The notes under the pieces: generated by a model
What the model saw: only the letters and a program-made list of their open reading frames with translations
Database searches by the model: none
Told to the model about the DNA's origin: nothing
Assembly: GCF_014635305.1 (NCBI RefSeq)
Contig: NZ_BMCS01000002.1
Location: forward strand, 248,001 to 312,000
From: Williamsia phyllosphaerae
Lineage (GTDB): Bacteria; Actinomycetota; Actinomycetes; Mycobacteriales; Mycobacteriaceae
Direction of reading: 5' to 3'
Length of the DNA: 64,000 nt
Made by a program: the position numbers and the translations under genes
Shown here: piece after piece, positions 26,972 to 38,377 of the stretch
How the letters are laid out: the number at the start of each line of letters is the position of its first letter
Numbering within the stretch: the first letter of the stretch is position 1

Positions 26972-29900
26972 TCAACCGGCACTGCCGGAGAAGTGACCGT
27001 CGACGACGCGTCCGTCGGTGGACCGTGACACCCGGTTCACCGACGGACGCCTCTCCCATGCCATCTCGCCGGTGGCGCGCGCGAGGAGCTCGGCTTGTTG
27101 GTTCGAGGCGCGGGCATCGTTGACGTGGCCGTGCGCGTTCTCGACCTCGGCCAGCAGCCGGAGGTAGAACGGCGCGAAGATTCGCATGCCGCCCGCGGTG
27201 TGCAGCGCCAGGCCCTGACGGATCGCCGCGGTCGTGTCCGGCCCGCCCACGGCCATCCCACGCGCCCACCCGGCGATGATCTGCGTCGACCCGAGAAGGT
27301 CCACCGCGCCGGCCCGGTTCAGCATCCCGATCAGCTCCTCGGCCTCGGCGGCGGTACCGGGCACCACGCCACAGAACGCGTTGACCTGCAACGCGTTCAC
27401 GGAGATGATCGCCTCGGCGAATGCGTTCGATCGGGCCCGGGCCAGCTGTATCCCGTTGTGCGCCATCGCTCGGCCCGTCGCAGCATCCCCCAGCGTGGCG
27501 TGGGCCAGAGCCGCGACACCGAATGCGCGGACGTCGAACAGCAGCAGATTGTCGCGCGCGGGCACCGGGGGCACCTGGGTCTGCAGGCGTTCGACGGTGC
27601 GCACCGCCGCGGCGGGTTCCCCGCGCATCAGTTCGACGACCGCACGGACGTAGAACCCGGCGGCGCCGGCCGCCGGATCGCCGTCGACGTCGAACGTCGC
27701 GATGAGTTTCTCGCCGAGCGCGGTGGCCTCGCGATACCCGGCGGTGCCCACCAGCATCGCGCAGCGCAGCGCGACCGCGGAGGTGAACAACGATGTCGCC
27801 GACATCGCCGACCCGACCTCGAACGCCCGCGCCAGAGCCTGCTCGGCGTCGGCCGACGTGTGCCCCTTGAGAACGGCGAGCACCGATGCGCGCTGCATCC
27901 AGTGTCGGGCCTCGCGCTCGAGCCGGGAATCACCGGGCGGCAACCGTTGCGCCATGTCGAGGGCGTGTTCGGTGAGATCGGCGATGTCCTGGTACTCGGC
28001 GCGTGTCACCGAGTGCTGCAGCGCGCGGTCGATGAGATTCGCCGCGACCTCGGGCGGTAGCTGCGCTCCGGCGCGCCACGCGTGGTCGGCCGCGGCGATC
28101 GTCTGGTCGTAGGCACCGACGTCGGCCCGTGCGGCGTACGCAGCGGCGATCCGCGCGTGGCCCCACTCGCGGCGCTCGGCGGGCAGCTCCTCGGCGGACA
28201 CGTGCCGGATCACCGCGTGGGTGAACCAATAGCGTTGCGGTGTCTGCGCACTCGGGGTGAGAACCCCGATCCGACACGCCGGACCCAGGCGCTCGCGGAG
28301 TTCGGAGTCGCTGAGGCCGAGCACCCCGGCGAGAAACGCCGACTCGACGACGACCCCGAGCAGTGCACCGATGCCCAACGCATCCCGGGTGCGGCGCGGC
28401 AGTCCGGCCAGGCGTCGACGTACCACCCCTGCCACCGCGTCCGGCGGGACGTCGATGTCGATTCGCCGGGTGTCGGCGTCGAGGTGTCCACCGGCATGGA
28501 GCAACCGCGCCAGTTCGCGGGTGTGGAACGGGTTGCCCCCGGTCCGGTCGTGGACGGCCGCGACCAGATCAGGATGCGCTCGTACCCGGGTCTCGACGGC
28601 GACCAGCTCGCCGACGGCCTCGGGCGCGAGCGGCCCCAACCGGATGGTCACGGTGTCGGACCTGCTCAACAGGCGGTCGAATGCCTTGGGGCGCAGGGGC
28701 CGATCCGGGCCCGCGTCCTGCCAGGTGACCACGATGAGCAGGGGGAGCTCGCGGAGACGGTGTGACACCACCTCTAGCACCGCGCGGGTCGGCCGGTCCG
28801 CGCGGTGCAGGTCGTCGAGGACCAGGACGGTCGGCGTGGTCCCGATGAGCATGGCGATCACGGTCGCGATCTTCTCGGCGTCCTCGAAACGTGACGCCAC
28901 CGCCGAATCCGGCTCCGGGAGGACCGATCCCGGACGCCGCGCCGAGAGGAGGTCGGGAGCGAACGCCGTCGCACGGGTGACGGCGTCGGGGTGGGCGTGT
29001 TCGACGAGTCGGTCGACGATGTGCACCCAGGTCCACATGGGCGGTTCGCGGATGCCGTCGGTCTGGGTCGACCACGCGAAGACGAAACCCTGTTCGACGG
29101 CGTCGTCGACCACGGCTGCGGCCATCGAGGACTTGCCGGTGCCGGAGTCACCACGGATGACGGTCATCGCGCCGCGCCCGCGGGGCGTGGCCGCCACCAG
29201 GTCGGCGAGCACCGACAACTCGCGGTCGCGCCCGACGATCCGGTGGTTGCGCGGGGTGTCGACCACCGCGGTCCGCAGCTCCATGCGCAGCGGCGTGAAG
29301 TCGAGCCCGGTGGATTCCTTGGCGATCTCACGCCGCAGGTGCTCGAGCGCCGCTCCCGGCGCGACACCGAGCTCGTCATCGAGCACCGTCCGGGCACGCT
29401 GGTACGTCGCCAGCGCCTCCGCGCGTCGGCCGGATCGGTACAGCGCGACCATCAGCTGGCCCCACAGTCGTTCGTGCAGCGGATCGATGCGCACCTGCTC
29501 CTCGAGCCCCGGGATCAACTCGGCGTCGCGGCCGAGCTGCAGTCCGGCCTCGTAGAGCCCCTCGGCGGCCATCGTGCGTAGCGCGCTGAACCGGTGGACC
29601 GCCGCGTCGGCGAAGCGGTGATCGCGGAAGTCGGCCAGTGCGGGCCCGCGCCACAGGTCGAGCGCGATGCGGAGGGACTCCTCCGCCCGGGCGGCCTCAC
29701 CGACGGTGAGCGCCTCTCGACCCTCGGTCGTGAGGCGTTCGAATGTCGTGGTGTCCAACTCATCGGCGGCGACGTCGAGGCGGTAGCCGGTCGTGTCCGT
29801 CATCAGCGCCTGCGCGCCCATCGGGTCTGCGTCGGCGAAGGCCCGGCGCAGGTTCGCGATGTAGGCGCGGACCGAGGAGATCGGCTTGGCCGGCGGGGTG

Positions 29901-30055
29901 TCGTCCCACACCAGGTCGACGAGGGTGTCGAGGTCGACGCTCGACCCGGCGTTGAGCAGCAGGATCGCGAGTACCGCCCGTTGCTTGATCCCGCCCACGG
30001 AGAGATCACGCCCGTCGGCGCGCACCACCATGTGTCCGAGAAGTCGGTACTCCAC
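26972..30055 (-). CDS. SARP/BTAD transcription regulator with AAA/STAND ATPase and TPR-like region
   Basis: Large regulator of 1027 residues. Residues 1-95 are an OmpR-like winged helix (MEYRLLGHMVVRADGR ... GYRLDVAADELD), and 96-245 the bacterial transcriptional activation domain. An ATPase follows with Walker A RGDSGTGKSS (301-310) and Walker B TVLVLDDLHRAD (about 405-416), then a helical repeat C-terminus. There is no LuxR HTH. AfsR-like proteins of this build switch on specialised metabolism or envelope genes, but no biosynthetic cluster adjoins, so the targets are unknown. GTG 30055 lies six bases after a TAGAAT -10-like box, suggesting a leaderless message. Confidence 0.88.
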   Translation of the reverse strand: MEYRLLGHMVVRADGRDLSVGGIKQRAVLAILLLNAGSSVDLDTLVDLVWDDTPPAKPISSVRAYIANLRRAFADADPMGAQALMTDTTGYRLDVAADELDTTTFERLTTEGREALTVGEAARAEESLRIALDLWRGPALADFRDHRFADAAVHRFSALRTMAAEGLYEAGLQLGRDAELIPGLEEQVRIDPLHERLWGQLMVALYRSGRRAEALATYQRARTVLDDELGVAPGAALEHLRREIAKESTGLDFTPLRMELRTAVVDTPRNHRIVGRDRELSVLADLVAATPRGRGAMTVIRGDSGTGKSSMAAAVVDDAVEQGFVFAWSTQTDGIREPPMWTWVHIVDRLVEHAHPDAVTRATAFAPDLLSARRPGSVLPEPDSAVASRFEDAEKIATVIAMLIGTTPTVLVLDDLHRADRPTRAVLEVVSHRLRELPLLIVVTWQDAGPDRPLRPKAFDRLLSRSDTVTIRLGPLAPEAVGELVAVETRVRAHPDLVAAVHDRTGGNPFHTRELARLLHAGGHLDADTRRIDIDVPPDAVAGVVRRRLAGLPRRTRDALGIGALLGVVVESAFLAGVLGLSDSELRERLGPACRIGVLTPSAQTPQRYWFTHAVIRHVSAEELPAERREWGHARIAAAYAARADVGAYDQTIAAADHAWRAGAQLPPEVAANLIDRALQHSVTRAEYQDIADLTEHALDMAQRLPPGDSRLEREARHWMQRASVLAVLKGHTSADAEQALARAFEVGSAMSATSLFTSAVALRCAMLVGTAGYREATALGEKLIATFDVDGDPAAGAAGFYVRAVVELMRGEPAAAVRTVERLQTQVPPVPARDNLLLFDVRAFGVAALAHATLGDAATGRAMAHNGIQLARARSNAFAEAIISVNALQVNAFCGVVPGTAAEAEELIGMLNRAGAVDLLGSTQIIAGWARGMAVGGPDTTAAIRQGLALHTAGGMRIFAPFYLRLLAEVENAHGHVNDARASNQQAELLARATGEMAWERRPSVNRVSRSTDGRVVDGHFSGSAG

Positions 30056-30131
30056 TCGCGGATTCTAAGCAGTTTCTCAGCTTCGCGGGTGGCTTGTCGC
30101 GCAGCCGTACGGCCACCCGACTGTGCCGGTG

Positions 30132-31300
30132 TCAGCCGAGCGCGTTCTCCACGTCGCCGAGCAGGTCGTCGATGTCCTCGATACCGACCGACAGGCGCAC
30201 GAGATGCGGGGGCACCTCGAGCAGCGACCCCGCGGTCGAGGCGTGGGTCATCGCGGCGGGATGCTCGATCAGCGATTCGATGCCGCCCAGCGACTCGGCG
30301 AGGGTGAAGATCTCGGTCTTCGCGCAGAACTCCTGCGCGGCCGGGGCTCCGCCCGCGACCAACACCGAGATCATGCCGCCGAAACGCTTCATCTGCTTGG
30401 CCGCGACGGCGTGGTTCGGGTGCGTCTCGAGACCGGGGTAGAGCACCGACTCGATCTTCGGGTGCGACTGCAGGTAGTCGACGATCTTCTCGGCGTTGTC
30501 ACTGTGCCGGTCCATCCGCACCGCGAGGGTCTTGATGCCCCGCATCGTGAGGTAGGCGTCGAACGGTCCCGGGACCGCGCCTGCACCGTTCTGCAGGAAC
30601 GCCAGATCGGCGTCGAGCTGCTCGTCGTCGGTGACCAGTGCGCCACCGACGACATCGGAATGCCCGCCGAGGTACTTGGTGGTGGAGTGCAGGACAACGT
30701 CGGCACCGAGGCGCAGCGGCTGTTGCAGGTAGGGCGAGGCGAAGGTGTTGTCGACCACGAGCTTCGTGCCTGCCTCGTGGGCGACGCCGGCCAGGGCCTC
30801 TATGTCGCCGATGTTGAGCAGCGGGTTGGTGGGCGTCTCCACCCACACGAGCTTGGTCGCGGGTGTGATGGCCGCGCGGACCGCGTCGACGTCGGAGACC
30901 GCGGCCACCGAGTAGGTGATCCCCCACTGCGTGAACACCTTGTCGATCAGGCGGAAGGTGCCGCCGTAGGCGTCGTTGGGGATGACGAGGTGATCGCCCG
31001 GGCGCAGGGTGGCCCGCAGCAGAGCGTCGGTGGCGGCCATGCCGGAGGCGAAACCGCGGCCGTACGACCCGCCCTCGATGGCGGCGAGGTTGCCCTCGAG
31101 CGCCTGACGGGTCGGGTTGCCGGTGCGCGCGTACTCGAACCCGCCGCGCATGCCGCCTACGCCGTCCTGGGCGAAGGTGGAGCTGGCGTAGATCGGGACG
31201 TTGACCGCACCGGTCAGCGGATCGGGTTCGTATCCCGCGTGGATGGCCTTGGTGCCGAAGCCCTGCCAACTGCTCGCGTCGACGCGGCTGCGCTGTTCAC

Positions 31301-31304
<4 letters not shown>
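30132..31304 (-). CDS. metB: Cystathionine gamma-synthase
   Basis: PLP enzyme joining O-acyl-homoserine and cysteine to cystathionine. The 390 residues show the Cys/Met metabolism family: YARTGNPTRQALE, GFASGMAATDALL, VDNTFASPYLQQPL and the PLP lysine K210 in HSTTKYLGGHSD. SLGGIESLIEHPAAMTH near the C-terminus fits gamma-synthase or gamma-lyase. Its ATG overlaps the cbs stop (ATGA), so it is translationally coupled to cbs. The pair could run transsulfuration in either direction, and gamma-lyase activity cannot be excluded. Confidence 0.92.
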
Positions 31305-32707
<1,403 letters not shown>

Positions 32708-32785
32708 GTCTCCATCGTTCCAGATCCGCGCCGACGCGGTTGCGGCGTCCCGCTGAACTTTCCCCCGCACCGATAGGCTCGGGGG

Positions 32786-33775
32786 GTGCCAGCATCCCGA
32801 CGGCGAGTGGTCCGCGACGTGACCGCGTCCATCGCGGCCACCGCGGGCAGCGCCGGGGCCGGGTGGGCAGCATGGAATTTCCTCAACGGTCAGGCGCGCG
32901 CGGCACGCGCGGTCATCCCCCATCGCACCGACAACGCACCCAACGGTGACGGCATCTATCTCCCCGACGGCTCGGGCCCGATCCGCGTCACCCCGCGCGT
33001 GACCGCCGACCTCCACATGATGGTGTTCGGCGACTCCACCGCAGCCGGGCTCGGGGCGGAGTCGCCCGACGAGACCCCCGGCGTCGCCCTGACCCGGATG
33101 GTGGTGCGCGAGACCGGCCGGTCGGTGCGGTTGAGCACGAAGGCGATCGTCGGGGCCACCTCGCGCGGGTTGTCCGGCCAGGTCGACGCGATGCTGATCG
33201 CGGGCAGGCCGCCGGACGTCGCGGTCATCCTGATCGGCGCCAACGACATCACCGCGGTCAACGCGCCCTCGCCCGCGGCCAAGCGGGTCGGATCGGCGGT
33301 CCGTCGTCTCGTCGAGGTCGACGCGAAGGTGATCGTGGGTACCTGCCCGGATCTCGGCGTGGTGACAGCCATCCCGCAGCCGCTGCGCTCGGTGCTGCGA
33401 CAGTGGGGCTTTCGGCTCGCCGCCGCCCAGACCCACGAGGTGCGGGCGGCCGGTGGGCGGCCGGTGCCGCTGGCCGACCTGTTGTCGCCGGTGTTCCTCG
33501 CGTCCCCCGACCGGATGTTCTCGTCGGACAACTACCACCCGTCGGCGGCGGGGTACCAACTCGCTGCGGAGACCCTGCTGCCCGAGGTACTCGCCTCGAT
33601 GGGCGAATGGGGCGCGGGTCCACTCCCCGACCCGCCGGAGGTCTCGGAGTTCGCCGAGAACAACCGGCTCGTCGTCCGGATGCGAAGGCGACTGGGGATA
33701 CCCGTCCGATTGCGCCGCCGACGTGCCGACGCGACGGTCGGGAGCGATCGATCTGCGGGTCGGAGCATGGCGTAA
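32786..33775 (+). CDS. Exported SGNH/GDSL hydrolase (Rv1075c-like)
   Basis: Putative lipase or esterase of 329 residues. An N-terminal hydrophobic stretch (12-32) may be a signal or anchor. SGNH blocks are visible: VFGDSTAAGLG (Ser nucleophile), a block II glycine in GATSRGLSGQ, LIGANDIT (block III Asn) and SSDNYHPSAAGY (Asp and His of block V). GTG 32786 follows a TAGGCT -10-like box by six bases, so it may be leaderless. It is divergent from cbs and co-directional with fadA, as in mycobacteria. Confidence 0.87.
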   Translation: MPASRRRVVRDVTASIAATAGSAGAGWAAWNFLNGQARAARAVIPHRTDNAPNGDGIYLPDGSGPIRVTPRVTADLHMMVFGDSTAAGLGAESPDETPGVALTRMVVRETGRSVRLSTKAIVGATSRGLSGQVDAMLIAGRPPDVAVILIGANDITAVNAPSPAAKRVGSAVRRLVEVDAKVIVGTCPDLGVVTAIPQPLRSVLRQWGFRLAAAQTHEVRAAGGRPVPLADLLSPVFLASPDRMFSSDNYHPSAAGYQLAAETLLPEVLASMGEWGAGPLPDPPEVSEFAENNRLVVRMRRRLGIPVRLRRRRADATVGSDRSAGRSMA

Positions 33776-33819
33776 CGTCCGGTTCGCCATCCTGTTGTGC
33801 ACACACGAGGAGTCACGTC

Positions 33820-35043
33820 ATGCCCGAAGCCGTCATCGTCTCCACCGCTCGATCCCCCATCGGACGCGCGGTCAAGGGATCGCTCAAGGACCTCCGACCC
33901 GACGATCTCGCCGCGCAGATGGTCCAGGTCGCTCTCGACAAGGTCCCCGAGCTCGATCGTGCGGACGTCGAGGACATCCACCTCGGCATCGGCCAGCCCG
34001 GCGGTGGCGGTGGCTTCAACATCGCGCGCGTCGTCGCGGTGCAGCTCGGCCTCGACCACGTGCCCGGCGTGACGGTCAACCGGTACTGCTCCTCCTCGCT
34101 GCAGACCACTCGCATGGCGCTGCACGCCATCCGGGCGGGCGAGGGTGATGTCTTCATCTCCGCGGGCGTGGAGAGCGTGTCGAGCTACGGCACCCTGGGC
34201 AACTCCGACGGGTGGCCCAACAGCAAGAACCCGATCTACGCCGACGCGCAGGCCCGCACCGAGAAGAACTCGCAGGGTGGCGCCCCGGTCTGGACCGATC
34301 CGCGTGCGGAGGGGCTGATCCCCGACGTCTACATCCCGATGGGTCAGACCGCGGAGAACGTCGCGAGCTTCATGGGCATCTCGCGTGAGGACCAGGACCG
34401 CTGGGGCGTGCAGAGCCAGAACCGCGCCGAGGCCGCCATCAACTCGGGCTTCTTCGAGCGCGAGATCGATCCGGTCACGCTGCCCGACGGCACCGTCGTG
34501 TCCACCGACGACGGCCCCCGCGCGGGCACCACCTACGAGAAGGTGTCGCAGCTCAAGCCGGTGTTCCGTCCGGACGGCACGATCACCGCGGGCAACGCCT
34601 GCCCGCTCAACGACGGCGCCGCCGCGCTGGTCATCATGAGCGACACCAAGGCCAAGGAACTCGGCCTCACGCCGCTCGCGCGCATCGTCGCCACCGCGGC
34701 CACCGGGTTGTCGCCGGAGATCATGGGGCTCGGTCCGATCGAGGCGATCCGCAAGGTGCTGCGCCTGTCGGGCAAGACCATCTCCGACATCGACCTCGTC
34801 GAGATCAACGAGGCGTTCGCGGTGCAGGTGCTGGGTTCGGCCGCCGAGTTGGGCATCGACCACGACAAGCTCAACGTCTCCGGCGGCGCGATCGCGCTGG
34901 GTCACCCCTTTGGCATGACCGGCGCCCGCATCACCACCACGCTGATCAACAACCTGCGCACCCACGACAAGACCTTCGGCATCGAGTCGATGTGTGTCGG
35001 TGGCGGACAGGGTATGGCGATGGTGCTCGAGCGCCTCAGCTGA
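33820..35043 (+). CDS. fadA: Acetyl-CoA acetyltransferase / thiolase (FadA3-like)
   Basis: Thiolase catalysing acyl-CoA/acetyl-CoA exchange in fatty-acid breakdown or acetoacetyl-CoA metabolism. The 407 residues carry the nucleophilic C90 in VNRYCSSSLQT, H at about 362 in GGAIALGHPFGMTGAR, and C at about 390 in SMCVGGGQG. GAGGAG lies eight bases before ATG 33820. Chain-length preference cannot be read from sequence. Its last 8 bases overlap the 3' end of the convergent MFS gene. Confidence 0.94.
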   Translation: MPEAVIVSTARSPIGRAVKGSLKDLRPDDLAAQMVQVALDKVPELDRADVEDIHLGIGQPGGGGGFNIARVVAVQLGLDHVPGVTVNRYCSSSLQTTRMALHAIRAGEGDVFISAGVESVSSYGTLGNSDGWPNSKNPIYADAQARTEKNSQGGAPVWTDPRAEGLIPDVYIPMGQTAENVASFMGISREDQDRWGVQSQNRAEAAINSGFFEREIDPVTLPDGTVVSTDDGPRAGTTYEKVSQLKPVFRPDGTITAGNACPLNDGAAALVIMSDTKAKELGLTPLARIVATAATGLSPEIMGLGPIEAIRKVLRLSGKTISDIDLVEINEAFAVQVLGSAAELGIDHDKLNVSGGAIALGHPFGMTGARITTTLINNLRTHDKTFGIESMCVGGGQGMAMVLERLS

Positions 35044-36586
35044 GTCGCGTCAACTCGTCCGACGAGCCCTGCACCGAGATCGTGGGTGCGGGGCTCGTCC
35101 CGTCGGGGAGCGTCTCGGCAGTAAACGTCTCGGCGGCGTTCGTGTGCTCGGGGTGGACCGACGACTTCGGCGCCCGAACGAACGCGACGATCACGATCAA
35201 CACCAGACCGAGGACGCCGGCCACGGTGAACACGGTCCGGACACCGTCGGTGATCGCCTGTGCGTCGGCCTCGCCCGAGGCCCGGCCGTCGGCCGCGACC
35301 ACGGTCATCACGGTGATGAACAGCGCCGTACCGGCGGCACCGGCCACCTGCTGGAACGTCCCGAGCGCGGCCGATGCGTGCGAGTAACGCGCCGGCGCAA
35401 CCGATCCCAGCGCTGATGTCATGAGCGGGGTGAAGGTCGCCGCCAGCCCGAGGCACAGGGTCATGTTGGCGCCGGTCAGCAGCCAGGCCGACGTCGTCGT
35501 GTCGACGGTGGTGAGCAACCACACCCCGGCGGTGATCAACAACGCACCGGGCATGACAAGGACTCGTGGTCCGCGCCGATCGTAGATGCGTCCGACCACC
35601 GGTCCCGCGATGCTCATCAGCAGACCACCGGGCAGGGTCAGCAGACCCGTCGCCAGCGGGCTGAACCCGAGGACGGCCTGGGCGAAATACGGCACCACGA
35701 TGAACGTGCCCATCATGGTGGACATCGCGACGACCATGGCCGCGATCGCCAGCGAGAACTGGAACGACGCGAACACGCGGAGATCGAGCAGCGCGCGGTC
35801 GGTCCGTTGCAGCAGTAGCTGCCGGGAAACGAAGGCGCACAGTCCGATCACGCCGACCGTGAACGGGATCCACACGGGTACCGCCGATCCGTGATCGGCG
35901 GCCTCACCGATCCCGACCAGTCCATAGACCAGACCGCCGAACCCGAGGACCGCCATCGGCACCGAAACGACGTCGATCGGGACGCTCACCGTCGGCGACA
36001 CCGACCGCACGCAGACCGCGCCGACGACGAGAGCGGCCCCGGCGATGGGGATCATCACGCCGAAGATCCACCGCCACCCCAGGTGGTCGAGAACCAACCC
36101 CGACAGCGTGGGGCCCAGCGCAGGCGCCACCGCGATGACCACGGAGATGTTGCCCATCATCACGCCCCGGCGGTTCTCCGGCACGAGCGTCATGACCGTG
36201 GTCATCAGCAGCGGCAACATGATCGCCGTGCCCACCGCCTGGATGACCCGAGCGACGAGCAGCACCTCGAAACCGGGTGCGACGAATGCGAGGACTGTGC
36301 CCGCGGTGAACGACGACATCGCCGTGACGAACAACGGTCGGGTGCCGATCCGCTGGATCAGGAAACCGGTCAGCGGGATCACGACGGCCATCGTCAGCAT
36401 GAACACGGTCGTGAGCCACTGACCGACGCTGGGTGGGACGCCGAGTTCGGACTGGAGCACCGGGATCGCGACGCTCATCACCGTCTCGTTGAGGATCACG
36501 ACGAAGGTCGCGACCAGCAGCAGACCGATCACGAGCACGTGCTCACGCGCCAGCCGGTCGGTCGCGTCGGTGCGCGTGGTGGTCAT
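35036..36586 (-). CDS. DHA2-family MFS drug:H+ antiporter
   Basis: Fourteen-helix major facilitator of the EmrB/QacA type, 516 residues. Hydrophobic segments start at VLVIGLLLVATFVVILNETV (helix 1, with the LDxTIV-like position as LNETVMSVAIP), and motif A is GFLIQRIGTRPLF. The antiporter motif region shows ALGPTLSGLVLDHLGWRWIFGVMIP. It probably exports amphipathic compounds. ATG 36586 has GAGGGG four bases before it. No regulator adjoins, and the substrate is unknown. Confidence 0.88.
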   Translation of the reverse strand: MTTTRTDATDRLAREHVLVIGLLLVATFVVILNETVMSVAIPVLQSELGVPPSVGQWLTTVFMLTMAVVIPLTGFLIQRIGTRPLFVTAMSSFTAGTVLAFVAPGFEVLLVARVIQAVGTAIMLPLLMTTVMTLVPENRRGVMMGNISVVIAVAPALGPTLSGLVLDHLGWRWIFGVMIPIAGAALVVGAVCVRSVSPTVSVPIDVVSVPMAVLGFGGLVYGLVGIGEAADHGSAVPVWIPFTVGVIGLCAFVSRQLLLQRTDRALLDLRVFASFQFSLAIAAMVVAMSTMMGTFIVVPYFAQAVLGFSPLATGLLTLPGGLLMSIAGPVVGRIYDRRGPRVLVMPGALLITAGVWLLTTVDTTTSAWLLTGANMTLCLGLAATFTPLMTSALGSVAPARYSHASAALGTFQQVAGAAGTALFITVMTVVAADGRASGEADAQAITDGVRTVFTVAGVLGLVLIVIVAFVRAPKSSVHPEHTNAAETFTAETLPDGTSPAPTISVQGSSDELTRLS

Positions 36587-36667
36587 GGGTCCCCTCGTCG
36601 TCGGTTGGGAGAAGTGTCGCCGGGTGAGACTCGTGCGCGCAAGGAAAATAATCGCCCGCCGCACGAC

Positions 36668-36699
36668 AGCGGCCCCACACCCGGAGGTGTGGGGCCGCT
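36668..36699 (-). terminator. 14-bp hairpin terminator after the Bax-inhibitor-like gene
   Basis: AGCGGCCCCACACC (36668-36681) pairs perfectly with 36686-36699 around a CGGA loop. On the minus strand it begins 26 bases after the stop of the Bax-inhibitor-like gene and precedes the MFS gene, separating the two transcripts. No U-run follows. Confidence 0.75.
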
Positions 36700-36725
36700 G
36701 AGGTCTACTGCGTGGTGCCCGGCGA

Positions 36726-37598
36726 CTAGTCGGAGTTGAAGTAGCTCAGCAGTCGCAGGATCTCGACGTAGAGCCAGACCAGGGTCACGGTGAGGCCGAG
36801 GGCGATGCCCCAGGCGGCCTTGGCCGGCGCGCCCGCGCGGATGAGACGGTCCGCCGAGTCGAAGTCGATCAGGAAGCAGAACGCGGCCAGACCGATGCAG
36901 ACGAGCGAGAAGATGATCGCGATCGGACCACCGCTGCGCAGGCCCAGACCCTCACCGCCGTTGAAGAACCCGACGACCAGGTTGGCCAGGATGAGCACGA
37001 TGACGCCCACGAGACCGGCGAACAGCATGCGGGTGAAGCGCGGGGTGACTCGGATGGCGCCCGTCTTGTAGACGATCAGCATGCCGCCGAACACACCGAA
37101 CGTGCCCAGTACGGCCTGTCCGATGAGCATCCCGGCACTCACACCGACGACGACGTAGTTCGCGAAGACGAACGAGATCGCTCCGACGAAGAGCCCCTCG
37201 AGCGCCGCGTACGACAGCACGATCGCCGGGTTGTCCTGCTTGCGACCGAAGGTCGCGATCATCACGAGGACGAATCCACCGAGGCCGCCGACGAGCAGCA
37301 GCGGCATCGCCAGGCCCTCGTTCTGGTGGATCAGGAAGTAGGAGATGAGGGCGGTGACGATCAGGACGCCGAGTGTCGACGCGGTCTTGGTGACGACGTC
37401 GTCGATGGTCATCGACCGCGCGCCGACCGGTTGTCCCGGGCGGGCGTACGGGTCGGTCTGCTGCGGCTGGCCCAGCTGCTGGCCCATCACGGCGCCCTGG
37501 CCGGCCCCGGCCATCCCGCTCCCGAACCCGGCGTAACCACCATTCTTCTGGTTGTCGCGGAGAACACCCCGCATGACCGGATTGCTACTTTCTCGCAC
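36726..37598 (-). CDS. Bax inhibitor-1/YccA-family membrane protein
   Basis: A 290-residue protein with a Gly/Gln/Pro-rich cytosolic N-terminus (about 1-65) and seven hydrophobic segments, ending in LGLTVTLVWLYVEILRLLSYFNSD, the conserved C-terminus of the actinobacterial Bax1-I/YccA proteins. Bacterial homologues such as BsYetJ are pH-sensitive calcium leak channels; the role here is not known. The GTG start at 37598 has GAAGGGA seven bases upstream. It forms a monocistronic unit closed by a hairpin. Confidence 0.87.
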   Translation of the reverse strand: MRESSNPVMRGVLRDNQKNGGYAGFGSGMAGAGQGAVMGQQLGQPQQTDPYARPGQPVGARSMTIDDVVTKTASTLGVLIVTALISYFLIHQNEGLAMPLLLVGGLGGFVLVMIATFGRKQDNPAIVLSYAALEGLFVGAISFVFANYVVVGVSAGMLIGQAVLGTFGVFGGMLIVYKTGAIRVTPRFTRMLFAGLVGVIVLILANLVVGFFNGGEGLGLRSGGPIAIIFSLVCIGLAAFCFLIDFDSADRLIRAGAPAKAAWGIALGLTVTLVWLYVEILRLLSYFNSD

Positions 37599-37734
37599 CG
37601 TCTGGTCCCTTCACTAAGTTCGATCGGCTCGATCAATTCGTCCACACTGCCCATGGCCGTCAATGGCTTCCGGTGTCACCGTGAGCGACTGTCACGTCAA
37701 CGATCGACACGGTGTCCGAGTTCCGAGACCGACT

Positions 37735-38349
37735 TTACCTACTCTTGACCATTGCCGCAGCGACCGCCGGGCCCTCGGTCAGTCGCACGCCGCGGTAGCG
37801 GTGCGCGACCGTGGCCCCCGCGGCGAGCAGGGGTTCGGTGCTGCGCAGGGTGCGGGCCATGACGAATGCGCCCTCGAGGGCGCAGATCACCGAGATGGCC
37901 ACCTCGCGGGCGACGTCGGCCTCGACGCCCCGACGTGCGCAGAACTCCGCCGCCCCGCTCACCCAGGACTCGAAGATCTCCGCCGCGGCGACTCGCAGCG
38001 ATTCATCGGAATCGGCCACCTCGCCCGCCACGGTGGAGACCGGACACATGTTGGCGAAGCCGATCGACTCCATGGTGGTCGCGGCGGCGTCGAAGGCGTG
38101 GGCAATGGCGTCGCCGAGGTCGTCGTACCCCTCCATCAGGGTCGGGACCAACTGCGCGTAGGCCGCTCCGGAGTCGACCAGTGCGGCACGGGCGATCTGC
38201 GACTTGCCGCCCGGGAAGTGGTGATAGATGGAGCCGATCGGCGCCCCGGATCCGGCGACGATCTGTTTGATGCTCACCGCGGCGTACCCCTGACGGCGCA
38301 TCAGTTCCGCGGTCGCGGTCACGATCGACTCCCGCGTGGATCTCGACAT
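37735..38349 (-). CDS. TetR-family regulator (LmrA/YxaF-like)
   Basis: A 204-residue repressor-type protein. The N-terminal HTH is TRESIVTATAELMRRQGYAAVSIKQIVAGSGAPIGSIYHHFPGGK split across helices 1-4, and the C-terminal half is the helical LmrA/YxaF-like ligand domain with MCPVSTVAGEVADSDE. ATG 38349 has GAGGAGG eight bases upstream. It is divergent from the alpha/beta hydrolase gene, with a pair of tandem 14-base repeats in between, and is the likely regulator of that gene and of itself. Confidence 0.9.
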   Translation of the reverse strand: MSRSTRESIVTATAELMRRQGYAAVSIKQIVAGSGAPIGSIYHHFPGGKSQIARAALVDSGAAYAQLVPTLMEGYDDLGDAIAHAFDAAATTMESIGFANMCPVSTVAGEVADSDESLRVAAAEIFESWVSGAAEFCARRGVEADVAREVAISVICALEGAFVMARTLRSTEPLLAAGATVAHRYRGVRLTEGPAVAAAMVKSR

Positions 38350-38377
38350 CGCCACCGCCCTCCTCTGGTAATCACTG

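Noticed and set aside
32708..32785. SAM riboswitch or T-box before cbs-metB
   Set aside because: The 78-base divergent gap is too short and shows none of the conserved stems.
32708..33802. N-terminal extension of cbs by 365 codons
   Set aside because: It runs antisense through the SGNH hydrolase gene. Family length and the conserved cystathionine synthase start place the ATG at 32707.
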